64,000 nucleotides of DNA from Sepiola atlantica (taxonomy: Eukaryota > Mollusca > Cephalopoda > Sepiida > Sepiolidae): NCBI GenBank assembly GCA_963556195.1, contig OY744525.1, forward strand, positions 75,648,344 to 75,712,343. Reading direction: 5' to 3'. Under the pieces are notes generated by a model that worked only from the letters and a program-made list of their open reading frames with translations, searched no databases and was not told where the DNA came from. This document shows positions 20,068 through 32,215 of this stretch, one piece after another (position 1 is the stretch's first letter; every line of letters begins with the position of its first letter). A program made the position numbers and the translations under genes.

Positions 20068-20280
20068 TAAAATGGCATCAATATGCTAAGTGTGGATTGT
20101 ATCAATATACTAGACAGATATGAATGGTATCAGTATATTTAATAGGTATATGGGATATCAGTATATGAGGTAGTTGTGGGTGTATATCAATATACTAAGT
20201 GGGTGTAGATAGTATTAATATGTTATGTAGGTGTGGGTGGTATCAGTATACTATGTAACTAGATTGCATTAATGTATACC
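20068..20280 (+). repeat. Degenerate ~30-bp tandem repeat
   Basis: Seven or so loose units of the type GTATCAATATACTAAGTGGG with variable spacers. Confidence 0.6.
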
Positions 20281-20284
20281 TGAT

Positions 20285-20600
20285 TAAACAAAAACTTTTC
20301 AGTGTTTAATGAAACTGAAAATAATTAGAAGAAAAAAATTAATGAAACTCTTCAATAAATTCTAACTTAATTTTGCTATATTTCACTCTGAATCCTTACA
20401 ATGGCGGCTTCATAGAAACTAAAAATACAAAAATGCATTATCTATTTTGACGGAAACCTTTTATAGACATTAGACAATTTGTTCATTGAAAATGAATCCA
20501 TTTCACTGTGAATATATTTTCTTCTCATTAGACAGTAAGGTTCTTTAGATATTGCTCTTGAAAAAGAAAATGTCGGTCTGCATTCTATGAAATTTATTAT
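20285..20600. other. AT-rich DNA, no recognisable feature
   Basis: Nothing recognised. Confidence 0.5.
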
Positions 20601-20930
20601 TATTATTTACTCACTAGAAGTTCTCATACATGTAATTATCAGTGATTTCTAATTGACAATAACCAATGGTATTCCCTGGAATCTGATTGACAACAAGTTT
20701 CCCCATATTCCAACACTCTTCGCCTCTTTTGATAATTTGACAACGACCGTTGGCCTTCTCTAGAATTTGAGTGACAATAAGCCCCCCCCAAAGTTTTAGT
20801 ACTCTCCACACCCTTCCAGTGGAGGTCTGGTTGGTGCGCTCCTTCCTCAATCTTTTCATTTTCCTCAACACTTCATGAAGCTGATACCACATAAAATGTA
20901 GTATCAGCATGTGTATGTGTTTTATTGGGG
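20600..20930 (+). repeat. Dispersed repeat family D, copy 1 of tandem pair
   Basis: Starts TTATTATTATTTACTCACTA and runs through TGACAATAACCAATGGTATT, a TTGAGTGACAATAAGCCCC block and CCAGTGGAGGTCTGGTTGGT. The next copy follows immediately in the same orientation. No coding capacity is conserved between copies. Confidence 0.75.
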
Positions 20931-20954
20931 GAGGGGGTCAGAATATCGGATTTT

Positions 20955-21330
20955 ATTATTATTTACTCACTAGGAGTTTTCACAAGAGTCAATATCAGTG
21001 ATTGCTCACTAGCAATAACAAGTTGTAATCCCTGGGGTCTGAGTGACAATAAGTCCCCCACCTCAGATTTCCAGTACTTTCTGCCTCTTTCGAATACCAT
21101 TGGAAATCAATTCGCTGTTTGCCATTGATTTCTCGTTAGCAACCACTGTTGACCTTCTCTGTAATTTGAGCAGCAATAAGCCTTCCCAAAGTTCCAGTAC
21201 TCTCCACACTCTTCCAGTGGAGGTCTGGTTGGTGCTCTCCCTCCCTGACCTTTCCACCTTCCTTGACCCTTCACAACCATTTTGTGTGGTATAAACCAAG
21301 ACCGATACCAACTCGTGTGTTTGTTTGTTT
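20955..21330 (+). repeat. Dispersed repeat family D, copy 2 of tandem pair
   Basis: Same modules as 20600-20930, with CCAGTGGAGGTCTGGTTGGT again present, followed by TCACAACCATTTTGTGTGGT. Open frames on both strands overlap the repeat and are shadows. A G run follows at 21337. Confidence 0.75.
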
Positions 21331-21339
21331 TTTTTTGGG

Positions 21340-22080
21340 GGGGGGGTCAGATTATGGGATAATATTATTATTATTTCTTCTTCTATGCTTCTTTGGCATC
21401 TCCCTTTTAAACCATTTTCTTAAGTCAATCTTTCAAAAAATCTCATAACACATAATATTCATACCATTAAAACAATATCAATATACAGATAAAATTATGT
21501 CAAATATTTCATCCTATAGTTTCTAAAATTTCCCCCTTGTTTCTTTGTTTTTACTATTATTTCTGAATTCATCCAATTCTACCTCAAAATGTTCTACACT
21601 ATTGCTGTCCTTAATGTGATTTGGCAACATGTTCAAAAAATATATTTGACAGTAAATTTCCAGCTCAAAGGGAAATACGTAAAAAGTGTCCACCATAATC
21701 AGAAATTCCATTAATTATTTAAAAGGTTTTAATTAAATCATGTCACATTCTTCTCTCTAGTAAAGTAGTTAATCCTTGCTGTTCCAATCTCTCCCTGTAA
21801 TTGTGATCTGTTACTTTTTTTGTTAGAGCTAAATTTCAACAAATATCTTCCACATTGATAAAGCTATACAAATATGAGATATGTACTGACTCCTTTTAAC
21901 CTATAAGACATAGGGATTTGACATTTTGTAGGAATGATCGCATGTCTATGCAGATTCTCTTAATATTAATCTTCAATCGGCTCGTAACACCACAAAAACC
22001 CTTTTTTAAGTGCATAACTTCAGCTATGTAAGCTCTATTTTCATGCTTGTTGACCGCAACTTGATTATTTTGAAGTATTT
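21340..22080. other. AT-rich DNA, no recognisable feature
   Basis: No coding signal or known repeat seen. Confidence 0.5.
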
Positions 22081-22084
22081 TTGC

Positions 22085-22330
22085 TGTGGAATCAAATTGA
22101 TAGTTACTGGTGTAAAGACTCTAACATATAACATGAAAACTCTTGCTTGAATGAAGCAATATTTATATAATAAAGTATCTACTCATAGACTAGCAACCAA
22201 TCAGAACCCATCTAAGTATAATGGAACATCCCTTCCTACTTATATACCAACTCTCTAGCTTCTGATCTCAGTTTATTCAGTTCTGGCTCAACTGGTCAGA
22301 GAGCTGAGCATTGACTACTAAATTCAATAT
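22085..22330 (+). repeat. SINE-like repeat with tRNA 5'-half motif
   Basis: GGCTCAACTGGTCAGAGAGC (22284-22303) looks like the D-arm half of a tRNA (A box). It recurs at 28374-28400 (CTCAACTGGTCGGACAGC). The preceding 22130-22225 segment is inverted relative to the matching sequence at 28250-28320 (GATTGGTTGCTAGT). No B box was found. Confidence 0.45.
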
Positions 22331-22339
22331 TTGATGTCT

Positions 22340-22930
22340 GACATTTTGCCATTATTGAGGTTTTTCAAGCAAGTCTCATTGTTATGGATTCATCCTGGAA
22401 CGGATATTACAGTTAGCACTAATATAAAATGCACCTGTATGAGTGTGTCAACTACCTTTAGGCAATTAGACATAGAAACGTGTAATTTTGTAGGAATTAT
22501 CATCTACCTATTCGGATTGTCATAAGGTGTCTCTTATTTATGTTTTTAGATGCTCCTAAGAGAGTATGATGTCAATTTAACACCTCACTTGAATATGATT
22601 TGAATCATAGTTAAACTAACCACAATTAGAAATATACTTAAAATTGTGGCACATTCCAATGCTTTTAAGACCTTCGGCTGAGGGTTTATCTCCACAAAAT
22701 GTATGTACGTATTGTTGACCATCTTAAAATCCCCACATAATACAATTAAGTGCTGCTAGTTATTCTAATTACAATCTATACTGACCCTATGTCTGAATGA
22801 CCCTCTCTGCCAGTCATCCGTAGATTTATACACGATATTAATTGTCATATTTTGCCTTTATTAAGAGAACTATTAGTTTGTGCGATTTATAATTATAAAT
22901 GAAAAAATAAATTATTCATAAATTATTCAT
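22340..22930. other. AT-rich DNA, no recognisable feature
   Basis: Nothing recognised. Confidence 0.5.
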
Positions 22931-22934
22931 TAAA

Positions 22935-23730
22935 ATCATTTTAACAATCATTTTAACAATCATTTTAACAATCAGTATTTTGTTATTGTCTTCATGTTCA
23001 CATTTATGATTGTCATTAATTCCATAATTTATTTTGTTTTTTTGTATTTTTTATTGACACATTTCATCATTACTGCATGTATTGATTGTACAAATGTCTT
23101 TATTATTGCATTTATCCATTCTATGATTGTCATTATATATACCTATAATAATTCTACAAGTGTCATTTGTATTACATTCAACAATTCTATCATTATTGTA
23201 TTTATTGCTATTTGAATATTTTGCATTATTATTGTAAATTATAAAGTTGTTAGAAATGGTCATTATCGTTGCATTTATTCATTTAACAATTGTTAGATTT
23301 ATTGCTAACATTAATTCTACAATTGTCATTATTGCATTTATTCATTCAACCATGTTTAGCCTTATTGCATTCATCAATTGTCGTCATTATTGCATTTATT
23401 CATTTTACACGTATTAGCATTATTGCTAACATCAATTCTACAATTGGCATCATCATTGCATTTATTCATTCAATAATTGTCAGCATCATTTCATTTATTC
23501 ATTCAATAATTGTCAGCATCATTACGTTTATTCATTCTACAATTGTCAGCATCATTGCGTTTATTCATTCTACACTTGTCAGCATCATTGCGTTTATTCA
23601 TTCTACACTTGTCAGCATCATTGCGTTTATTCATTCTACACTTGTCAGCATCATTGTGTTTATTCATTCTACAATTGTCAGCATCATTGCGTTTATTCAT
23701 TTGATAAGTGTCTTCATTATTTCATGAATT
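22935..23730. repeat. 33-bp minisatellite (degenerate to regular)
   Basis: From about 23466 to 23710 the unit GTCAGCATCATTGCGTTTAT + TCATTCTACACTT (33 bp) repeats about seven times with few changes. Upstream to about 22990 it continues as looser TTTATTCATTC-containing units; ATCATTTTAACA also repeats three times at 22939-22974. Because 33 is a multiple of three, open frames with an 11-residue repeat appear on both strands (for example SIIAFIHSTLV); this is a by-product and not evidence of a protein. Confidence 0.85.
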
Positions 23731-23739
23731 CTATATTTT

Positions 23740-24325
23740 CTTACTTTTTCATTATTGTATTCATTACGATTCATGCTATCACACATTAATTATCGGTTTA
23801 ATTGTATTCTTCAATTAATAATAGCATTAATATTATTACTGTTATTAATTGAAGAAAAACACGATCTGGTGCTTAGAAATCGAACGCTTTTCTGAATTTA
23901 TTCTAATCTTCATTTTTATACAACGATTGTCGCAATTGGTTGAGTTATAAAATTGTGGTGTATATGACAAAAACAACTTTAGTCTTTATATTGGGAAAAT
24001 AGATCTTCATGAGTATCAATCTAATACCTACATTGTCAGAGTACATGATGCTTATAGCAGCATCACTCAGTTCTTCTGTCATCATCATCTTTATCAACAG
24101 CAGAAGCAGCAATATCATCCTCACTATCTTTTTAATGACATCATAATCATCACAATCTTTTTTTAATATAATCAGCTTCATCATCATCATCTTTTTAATA
24201 TCACTTTGAATATCACCATCTTGTAATATCATCTTTAGAATATCATCATCATCATCATCGACATCACTATCTTTTTGAATACTATTATCATCATCCTGAG
24301 CAACATCACTATTTTTTTAATATCA
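23740..24325. repeat. ATC/TCATCA-rich imperfect repeats
   Basis: Scattered CATCATCATC and ATCATCTTTTTAATATCA units from about 24060 to 24325; the first 300 bp are plain AT-rich. Confidence 0.7.
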
Positions 24326-24329
24326 TCAG

Positions 24330-24770
24330 CAGCAGCAGGAACTACGGTTCGTGGCAGGGTCGCGAAAGGTAGAAAGGTCTGGTACTCAGCCGTATTAGGG
24401 TCGTAACCGACTAACAACTCTGGTGAAAATTCAGGAGGAGTCAATACCAGGGTCCAGCATCCTCTGGTCGTCTATTTCTGTATCTGTGGCAAGCAAGGAG
24501 GTGTCAGGCTTGAAAATGCAACTCCATCCAGTGAGGATAACAATGTCGGTTCTGTGTATGTGCGACCACCATTTCTTTGTGTGTTTGAACCAAACTTTCC
24601 CCAACTTTGTATGCAACCACTAGACCTTGCTGCTCTCAGTGTTAGGGGAGGGAGGAGTGAACCTGCAATCTTGCAGGTCTAACGAATAGCTACAGCCAAC
24701 AATGAGAACTTCATGCAGATCAGACAATCCTGAGAGACAATCTTCATGTGCAGAAGTGTGATTCATTCAT
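24330..24770. other. Unrecognised higher-complexity block
   Basis: Balanced base composition sets this apart from its surroundings. On the minus strand two consecutive open stretches (24616-24431 and 24444-24235) encode KHTKKWWSHIHRTDIVILTG and TPPEFSPELLVGYDPNTAEY. They overlap by a few bases in different frames, as if one frame were broken by a shift. I recognise no family. It could be a decayed retroelement or low-copy gene remnant. Confidence 0.35.
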
Positions 24771-24779
24771 CAACAGCAA

Positions 24780-25765
24780 TCATCAGCAGCAAGAACATAT
24801 ATCATCATCATCATCATCATCAGATGCATTATCTTTTTCTAATATCTTTGTGCTTAGCATTTTTATTGTTTTTTTTGTAATATAATAATCATTAACAAAA
24901 TTATCCACTGTTAACATTGCCATCTTCATTTTTCTGAATGGGAATAGCAGTCCTCCTATCTTACTCCTCCTCCTAATGTGGCAATTCACCCTGAGCAGGT
25001 TGAACTGGCTTCATACGAAGGTGTAAGTTTCTAGGGAATATTATATTTACAAACGGTCACTAGTCACATGTACATCCCGGTCAGGGAACATGATTTTTAC
25101 AACGTTAGAATTTGCAGTTTTTTTTTGCAAGAAAGTATAGCCTTCCTCTCACATATAGCACCCGGTATTCCCAAACGGCCACTCATTGTAGAGGAAAATT
25201 GTTGTTTTTGGCGTTGCAGAACATGATTGAGTTTTGCAAAGGGAAAGGAAAAAAACAATAACATCAATGTTTGGTGCATTTTTGGTCAGAAAGCCAGTAT
25301 AAAAGTCAACAAAAACGATTATTGGTTACTTGTGCATTAATACAGTTCTATGTAACTAAGCAATAGAAAATATTGGATCGTCTTGAACAGGTGGCATATG
25401 ACTTCAATAATCCGGGTTGCACAATGGTCGAACTGGTAATGAATACTTTCAGCCTCTATTTTCTCCTTTAGTCGTCACATTCTATGAGCGATGCTTCTGA
25501 CAAAGGGGGGAAGAATTGCAGTTATTTGGGTCGGCTTTTATTTTGAGTGGGTGATATGTAGAGATTTTCAATTCTCTCATAATATTCTTCATCATACATC
25601 TGTTAATCTATCCACCTCATTAGTCCTTATCCTCGAATAGTCTTTACCCTAGCATGCTATCTCTTATTTTTAATAAATGGTGGTCATCCATTTCATCATC
25701 TTGAGATTCAAGTACGAACTCCGGGCTCAGTGTTACATAAAGAGGGCAGTGTTTTAATAAAAAAA
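24780..25765. other. Mostly AT-rich DNA, no recognisable feature
   Basis: A short (ATC)n lies at 24802-24822. No coding signal or known repeat otherwise. Confidence 0.5.
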
Positions 25766-25767
25766 GT

Positions 25768-26025
25768 GACACCTTAAGGGTTAGAGGTGACCCCAGACAG
25801 TAGTAAACGAAACCATGTGACTTCCGTGAGTAGATTTCCTAGTTCTTTTCTAGCAAGACTTCATGCGGAGTAGACGTGTCTAGGGACCATTTACAATGGG
25901 GGGAGAGAGGCAGTGCACAAAGTATTGATGTGAATAATGAGACAAACAAAAGTAATCAGTCTCTCTGATGTTTTCTGTGACTGTTCTTCTCTTTAAATAA
26001 ACCTATTTTATAAATCTACATCAGT
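25768..26025 (+). mobile_element. LTR-like repeat, copy 1
   Basis: Begins TGACACCTTAAGGGTTAGAG, contains GTGACCCCAGA and CATGTGACTTCC, and ends after TGTGACTGTTCTTCTCTTTA + AATAAACC, which looks like an R/U5 polyadenylation region. A second copy with the same order of blocks is at 60721-61032. The TG start, the AATAAA near the end and the absence of internal coding sequence suggest solo LTRs. No target duplication was found, so the class is unproven. Confidence 0.5.
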
Positions 26026-26289
26026 ATCAGGGTTGTTTTGTTAGCAGATGACTAGAACCTGCGTTCCTGACGACACAGGCGTATCAGGGTTTATACACTC
26101 ATCGATAAGTGAAAATATAACATTCAGATATGACAATTATGTTGCATTACAGATAAATGTTTGGAGAAAGAATCAATTCAATTGATTTGGCAAAAAATAA
26201 AACAAGCATGCTTCAGTTGCTATATCAGGAAAGGGTGGTAAAAATTTACACAGAAGAGGATACAGTAGTGCAGCACCTGTCCAAACTCA

Positions 26290-26830
26290 CCCTTGCTACA
26301 TTGTTGGCACATTTATTATCTCTCTTGTAAGTCTATTCCAAGGTACAGGGATCCTAATTGAGAAAGCGGCCCTCCTTCGGTTCAATCGAAATCGGCGGTG
26401 AAAGTTTCTTGTGGTGTGCGCACAGACCTTTTTCTGGTGCAACCTGAGGTATATCGTAGAAGATTAGAGGCCAAAATGAGATCACCACATAATCATCAGC
26501 GCTTAAGGGAGAAATGGTTAAGTTTCTTGAGTCTGCTTTCATAGGGCAGATCCCATAGACCCTGCACCATTCGAGTAGCCAGTCTTTGAACTCTCTCCAC
26601 AATGCATAATGAATCATATTGTTGAGATATGTCTAGATGCAATTGTTTATCGGGAATGATTGACGGAGTAATCACCCTATGGTCAGTTAGAATACCATAT
26701 AAAAATAGGTGATTGGTTAGCTTAACTATGTGATGTCGAAGAGATCTGGAAATTAAAATGAAATTCAGCTGCTGTAGAAATTTCAGCTGAGCCACACATC
26801 ATAAAAGATTTTGAGATAAGATCCCTTCGT
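26290..26830 (-). pseudogene. LINE reverse transcriptase C-terminus (fragment)
   Basis: The minus strand encodes CIVERVQRLATRMVQGLWDL + PYESRLKKLNHFSL, a hallmark of CR1/jockey-like RTs (V-Q-R-x-A-T-R-M-V-x-G-L-x-D-L-P-Y-x-x-R-L). After a break, RRFRLNRRRAAFSIRIPVPW + NRLTREI near 26420-26335 forms the C-terminus. Stops and frame changes separate the two pieces. The RT core is absent. The related tail at 3960-4200 is on the opposite strand. Confidence 0.8.
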
Positions 26831-26939
26831 GTCCCCCTCTCCATTCCTGTGAAGATAGTCCCCCAAAAATTTCTAGTTAAAGAATTGTAGCTGCATTTAC
26901 AAAGGTCAGTCAAAAAGTTCTGGGTGACCCAAGCATAAA

Positions 26940-26985
26940 TCAACTTTGTATCAGTTAGGGTTAGCATTAGGGTTAAGGTTAGTTT
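26940..26985 (+). repeat. Telomere-like interstitial repeat
   Basis: GGGTTAGCATTAGGGTTAAG is a run of TTAGGG-like units in about 40 bp. Small similar patches occur near 48065 and 55093 and, as CCCTAA, near 56560-56580. Confidence 0.5.
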
Positions 26986-27129
26986 TGGTCCTACTCTGCC
27001 TAAGTACCAAGTTCTGCAATATTTTTTGTACAGCAGTTCGGCAGCCATGGATGCTTTTGCATAGGTTAACCCACAACACTAATCTGTGAGATAAGCTCTC
27101 CAAATTCCTTTTTATGTACTAACAGGTCA

Positions 27130-27620
27130 CCGCTTATGAAGGTCTAAAGGCTACTCGAGGATAAGGGTTAATGAGTTTTACAGGTGGACAGTGAGACAAC
27201 ACCGTAAGGATTGGTAATGATGGTTGAAGTTGGGCAGAAGTTGATTATATAAGAGGACGGCTCAACAAGAATGTGTTAACATTGGACTTGAAAACGACCA
27301 TGATGTAGGGAAGCAGTTTTGTGATATTGTGTTTCACAGACAGCTAGTTCTTAGAAAGAAACTTTGCTCATGGAAGTTCCATTTAGTTTTAGGTACACAA
27401 AGAATGAAATGAAAATTATTTACAGTGGTTGTAGGTAAACAAGTTTTTGTTGTGAATGTTTTACAGGGGGAACCATAGATTGGAGCTCAGTCGAGCTCCT
27501 ACCATGAAAATAACGATAAAGTAGAGAAAAGCGAGCAACCTTTCTTCTGTGAGAAAGAGGATGTAGATAAGAGAGGAAGACATCCCCTTCTAGTTTTAAA
27601 GTCAGTTTTGTACTCTGTCA
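27130..27620 (-). pseudogene. LINE RT C-terminal remnant (as 10873-11895)
   Basis: The minus strand gives SHRRKVARFSLLYRYFHGRS + STELQSMVPPVKHSQQ near 27570-27470, matching SHRRDVASLSLLYHY...STELQSLPPP of the 10873 copy. It is followed by a decayed NFHEQSFFLR-like end with frameshifts. The rest of the RT is absent. Plus-strand wording matches the third copy at 33370-33840. Confidence 0.7.
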
Positions 27621-27629
27621 AGGCAGGAA

Positions 27630-28245
27630 AGAGTGCTATGGACTACGCGTCGGATTTGCATCAATAGCTTGGATCACTGTTATAGATCTACATCTTCTTG
27701 CCTGATCGTTGCTGCTCTTGCAACGCGATCAACATTTCTTGAACCATCTGGTTGCCGTATTGTGATAAACTAAGCATTCTTTCATCTATTGTGCAACAAA
27801 TGTTTTCTGGCTTGTTACTCTAAGGTGCTACAAAGGAGCCCCTTTCGCTTTGAGTATGGCCCTGTGATCCATGGTTTTAAGTCCACGCTATCTTGCCTGA
27901 TCATCAATGTTCTTGCAAACCGATCAACATTTCTTGAACTATTTGGTTACGGCACTGTCATCAACTGTATCTTCACCTTTTGAACAATAAATGTTATGGG
28001 TTGAGTCATGGTTCAGTTTGAATCTGTAAAACATAAGTTATAGAATTTGACTACATTCCACGTTCACCTGTGCAGCTTTCAAATGACAGATATAGTGAAG
28101 CAATAGTACCACAGTACTACCAACCATGGTGGGTACTTTCTACAGCCTGAACTGCTTTGGTCCCATGTACTAAACAGATATCAGAAATTAAAGAATTGGT
28201 ATACAAAAAGGCTGGGATGCTCTATTACATTTAGTTGGGCAAGTC
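27630..28245. other. No recognisable feature; internal duplication
   Basis: CTTGCCTGATC-GT/AT-C-TGCTCTTGCAA and CATTTCTTGAAC blocks occur at about 27698-27745 and 27892-27935, an imperfect direct repeat of about 100 bp. No coding signal. Confidence 0.45.
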
Positions 28246-28249
28246 CATC

Positions 28250-28425
28250 TTCTGAGTTCTGATTGGTTGCTAGTTCATGAGTGGAAATTCTAGTGTATAA
28301 ATATTGCTTTATTCAAGCATATATATATATATATATATATATACATACCAACTTATATCTTATTTAACTCTAGCTCAACTGGTCGGACAGCTGAGCACTG
28401 ACTATTAAATTCAGTAAGTAACTTG
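28250..28425 (+). repeat. SINE-like repeat, second copy
   Basis: Contains GATTGGTTGCTAGTTCATGA, a 24-bp (AT) run at 28319-28343 and CTCAACTGGTCGGACAGCTG. It shares both ends with 22085-22330, the first part in inverted order. Confidence 0.45.
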
Positions 28426-29114
28426 AACAATTTCTTTATAATAAATCTCTTATATAAAGGGCACTTGTCTATATGTATGTATGTATGTCTGTTTGTATGT
28501 GAAGCTTCTCCTCAAAAACTATGCGGCGACAACTCAAAAAGTTGATATCTTTAGCACCGTACATATCCCGGAATCATAATATCTAAAAATCACGACAAAC
28601 GATTCACTCGCTGACAGTCAACCGGACCACTTTCCGACAAAAGGTAGCAGTTTTTTCGTATTATACACGAAATTTCAACGTTAATATGTAGTAAATTCGA
28701 AATAATCTAATGTATTTATGTACTAATCCGATAAAAATGCAGAGTCACTGTAAACATCCCATAATCCCTTGCCGGATGTACCCGGTCTTGCCCTAAATTG
28801 TGTCCGGTTCTATCAGATCATCCAATAACTTCTGTCCGGATGCATCAATAACAACATAGGAATCCTACGTTAAGAGTGTGTAGTGAAACAAGGGTTGCTC
28901 AATCACATCCGCACCTGTCCCATAATCCCTTGCCGGATGTACCCGGTCTTGACCTAAATTGTGTCCGGTTATATCAGGTCATCATGACGTCAGAGAGTGG
29001 CAGTTTTCCTTTCTGTCATATTTCCCTCTCACACTTTCTTTCTTAATTATTAATAGACGCTAATATTTCCCCCCCCCTCCCTCCCTGTGGCCGTTATGTT
29101 ATCATGATAGGAAT

Positions 29115-29799
29115 TACCTCCTCCTTTCAGGCCAAATTGGGGGGGGGGGTTACGGTATTCGCCGGTGTGAGCATTACCTCCTCCTTTCTTGAGAAGTGTT
29201 GAGGTAGGGTAGTATCGGTTCCGTTGTCATGATGCACTGATCCCATGCATTACCTCCTCCTTTTTTGAGAAGTGTAGATGTAGAATAGTATCGGTTCAGT
29301 AGTCATGATGTGCTCATCCCATGAATTACCTCCTCCTTTTTTGAGAAGTGTTGAGGTAGGATCGTATCGGTTCCGTTGTCATGATGCCCTCATCCCATGC
29401 ATTATCTCCTCCTTTTTTGAGAAGTGTTGAGGTAGGGTCGTATCGGTTCCGTTGTCATGATGCCCTCATCCCATGCATTATCTCCTCCTTTTTTGAGAAG
29501 TGTTGAGGTAGGGTCGTATCGGTTCCGTTGTCATGATGCACTCATCCCATGCATTATCTCCTCCTTTTTTGAGAAGTGTTGAGGTAGGGTCGTATCGGTT
29601 CCGTTGTCATGATGCCCTCATCCCATGCATTATCTCCTCCTTTTTTGAGAAGTATTGAGGTAGGGCCGTATCGGTTCCGTTGTCATGATGCACTATTCCC
29701 ATGCATTATCTCCTCCTTTTTTGAGAAGTGTTGAGGTAGGGTAGTATCGGTTCCGTTGTCATGATGCCCTCATCCCATGCATTATCTCCTCCTTTTTTT
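29115..29799 (+). repeat. 76-bp tandem array, ~9 units
   Basis: GAGAAGTGTT recurs at 29191, 29267, 29343, 29419, 29495, 29571, 29647 and 29723, an exact 76-bp spacing. Each unit has ATTATCTCCTCCTTTTTTGA, GAGGTAGGGTCGTATCGGTT and CGTTGTCATGATGCCCTCAT. Unit sequences are very similar, so the array is young or homogenised. A decayed relative lies at 47163-47650. Confidence 0.95.
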
Positions 29800-29804
29800 A
29801 GTTC

Positions 29805-31135
29805 GGGGGGGGGGGGGGGCTGTAGAGATTAGGGGGTCGGGGAAAATTTTAGGGGTCCGGCCAAATTCTTTTTTTTTTTTTTTTAAACTTAAAATATTTC
29901 TCAGGGTTGTGGGAGAGTGAAAAAAAAGTTGGAGGGGTGGGGCTGTAGAGATTAGGGGGTCGGGGAAAATTTTAGGGGTAGGGCAAATTTTTTTTTTTTT
30001 TTTTTTAACCTAAAATATTTCTCAGGGTTGTGGAACACTGAAAAAAATTTCGGGGCGGGGGGGGGGGGGGCTGGAGAGATTAGGGGGTTGGAGAAATTTT
30101 AGGGGTCAAACCAAATCTTTTAGGGGTCAGGCCAAATTCTTAGGGGTCAGGCCAAATTTTTTTTTGTTTTTGAACTTAAAATATTTCTCATGGTTGTGGG
30201 ACACTGAAAAAAAGTTCGAGAGGCTGGAGAGATTAGGGGGTCGGGGAAAATTTTAGGGGTCAGGCCAATTTATTTAGGGGTCAGGCAAAATTTTTTTTTT
30301 TTTTTTTTTTTTTTTTGAACTTAAAATATTTCTAAGGGTTGTGGGACACTGAAAAAAAGTTCAGGGGGGGGCTGGAGAAATTAGGGGGTCGGGGAAAATT
30401 TTAGGGGTCAGGCCCAATTTTTTAGGGGTCCGGCCAAATTTTTTTTTTTTTTTTTTTGAACTTAAAATATTTCTCAGGGTTGTGGGACACTGACCAAAAA
30501 TTGGGGGGGGGGGGTGCTGGAGAGATTAGGGGGTCGGGGAAAATTTTAGGGGTCCGGCCAATTTTTTTTTTTTTCTTTTTTTGAACTTAAAATATTTCTC
30601 AGGGTTGTGGGAGAGTGAAAAAAAGTTCGGGGGTAGGGCTGGAGAGATTAGGGGGTCGGGGAAAATTTTAGGGGTCAGGCCAAATTTTTTAGGGGTCCGG
30701 CCAAATTTTTTATTTTTTTATTTTTTTGAACTTAAAATATTTCTCAGGGTTATGGGACACTGAAAAAAAAGTTCGGGGGGGGGGGGGGCTTGAGAGATTA
30801 GGGGGTCGGGGGAAATTTTAGGGGTCAGGACGAACTTTTTAGGGCTCAGGCCAAATTTTTTTCTTTTTTTTGGTTTTGAACTCAAAATATTTCTCATGGT
30901 TGGGGGAGAGTGAAAAATTAGGTGGCTGGAGAGATTTAGGGTCGGGAAAATTTTAGGGGTCAGGCGGAACTTTTTAGGGGTCAGGCCAAATTTTTTTTTG
31001 TTTTTTTGTTTTGAAGTCAAAATATTTCTCATGGTTGGGGGAGAGTGAAAAATTAGGTGGCTGGAGAGATTTAGGGGTCGGGGAAAATTTTAGGGGTCAG
31101 GCCAAATTTTTTAGGGATCCGCCCAAATTTAGGGG
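29805..31135 (+). repeat. G-rich tandem array, units 122-165 bp, ~9 copies
   Basis: TTAAAATATTTCTCAGGGTT recurs nine times (about 29887 to 31016) at spacings of 122-165 bp. Each unit has a G run, GAGATTAGGGGGTCGGGGAA, one or two TTTTAGGGGTC-GGCCAAA modules, and a T run of variable length. Length variation comes from the number of AGGGGTCAGGCC modules and the homopolymers. Strong G/C strand asymmetry; G runs could form quadruplexes. Confidence 0.9.
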
Positions 31136-32215
31136 GCGGCGATATGTACGTATTTAGCTTCCACACCGGGGCGGCGATAGGTACTTATTTAGCATTCAGC
31201 GGTGGTGATAGGTACTTATATAGCATGTGCACATGGGCGGTAATTAGTACGTATATAGTATGCGCACCGGGGCAGTGATAGGTATGTATTTAGCATGCGC
31301 ACAGGGGCGGCGATAGGTACGTATATAGCACGCGCACAGGGGCGGCGAAAGGTACATATTTAAAATTCACACCGGGGCGGCGAAAGGTACATATTTAAAA
31401 TTCACACCGGGCCGGCGATAGGTACGTATTTAGCATTCACACCGGGGCGGCGATAGGTATGTATTTAGCATTCACACCGGGGCAGCGATAGGTATGTATT
31501 TAGCATTCGCACCGGGGTGGCGATATGTATGTATTTAGCTTCTGCACTGGGGCGGCGATAGGTACGTATTTAGAATTCACACCGGGGCGGCGATAGGTAC
31601 GTATTTAGAATTCACACCGGGCCGGCGATAGGTATGTATTTAGCATTCGATTGGGGCGGCGATATGTACGTATTTAGCTTCCACACCAGGGCGGCGATAG
31701 GTACGTATTCAGAATTCAGGGGTGGCGATAGCTACGTATATAGCATGTACACATGGGCAGCAATAAGTACGTACATAGCATGCGCTCTGCGGCGGCGATC
31801 AGTACATATATAGCACGCGCACCGGGGCGGCGAAAGGTATTTATTTCGCATTCGCACCGTGGTGGTGATAGGTACGTATTTAGCATTCGCACCGGGGCGG
31901 CTATGGGTACGTATTTAGCATTCGCACCAGGGCGGCTATAGGTACGTATTTAGCATTCGCACTGGGCCGGCGATAGGTACGTATTTAGCATTCACACCAA
32001 AGCAGCAATATGTACATATTAATTATTCGCACTAGGGCAGCGATAGGTACTTATGTAGCATGCACACCGGGGCGCAATTGGTATGTCTTTAGTATTCGCA
32101 CTAGGGCAGCGATAGGTACTTATGTAGCATGCACACCGGGGCGCAATAGGTATGTATTTAGCATTCACACCGGGGCAACAATAGGTACTATTTAGCATTC
32201 GCAACGGGGCGACCA
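31136..32215 (+). repeat. 35-bp GC-rich minisatellite, ~30 units
   Basis: The unit CGGCGATAGGTACGTATTTA + GCATTCACACCGGGG is 35 bp and repeats about 30 times with point changes and a few indels. CpG content is far above the surrounding DNA. Open frames on both strands (AIGTYVACTPGR on plus) are products of the repeat. Confidence 0.95.

Noticed and set aside
23290..23727. 145-codon open frame with an 11-residue repeat (SIIAFIHSTLV)
   Set aside because: A 33-bp minisatellite keeps all three frames partly open on both strands; the peptide is not evidence of a protein.
29115..32215. CRISPR-like or other prokaryotic repeat array
   Set aside because: Units are contiguous tandem repeats without unique spacers, and the context is eukaryotic.
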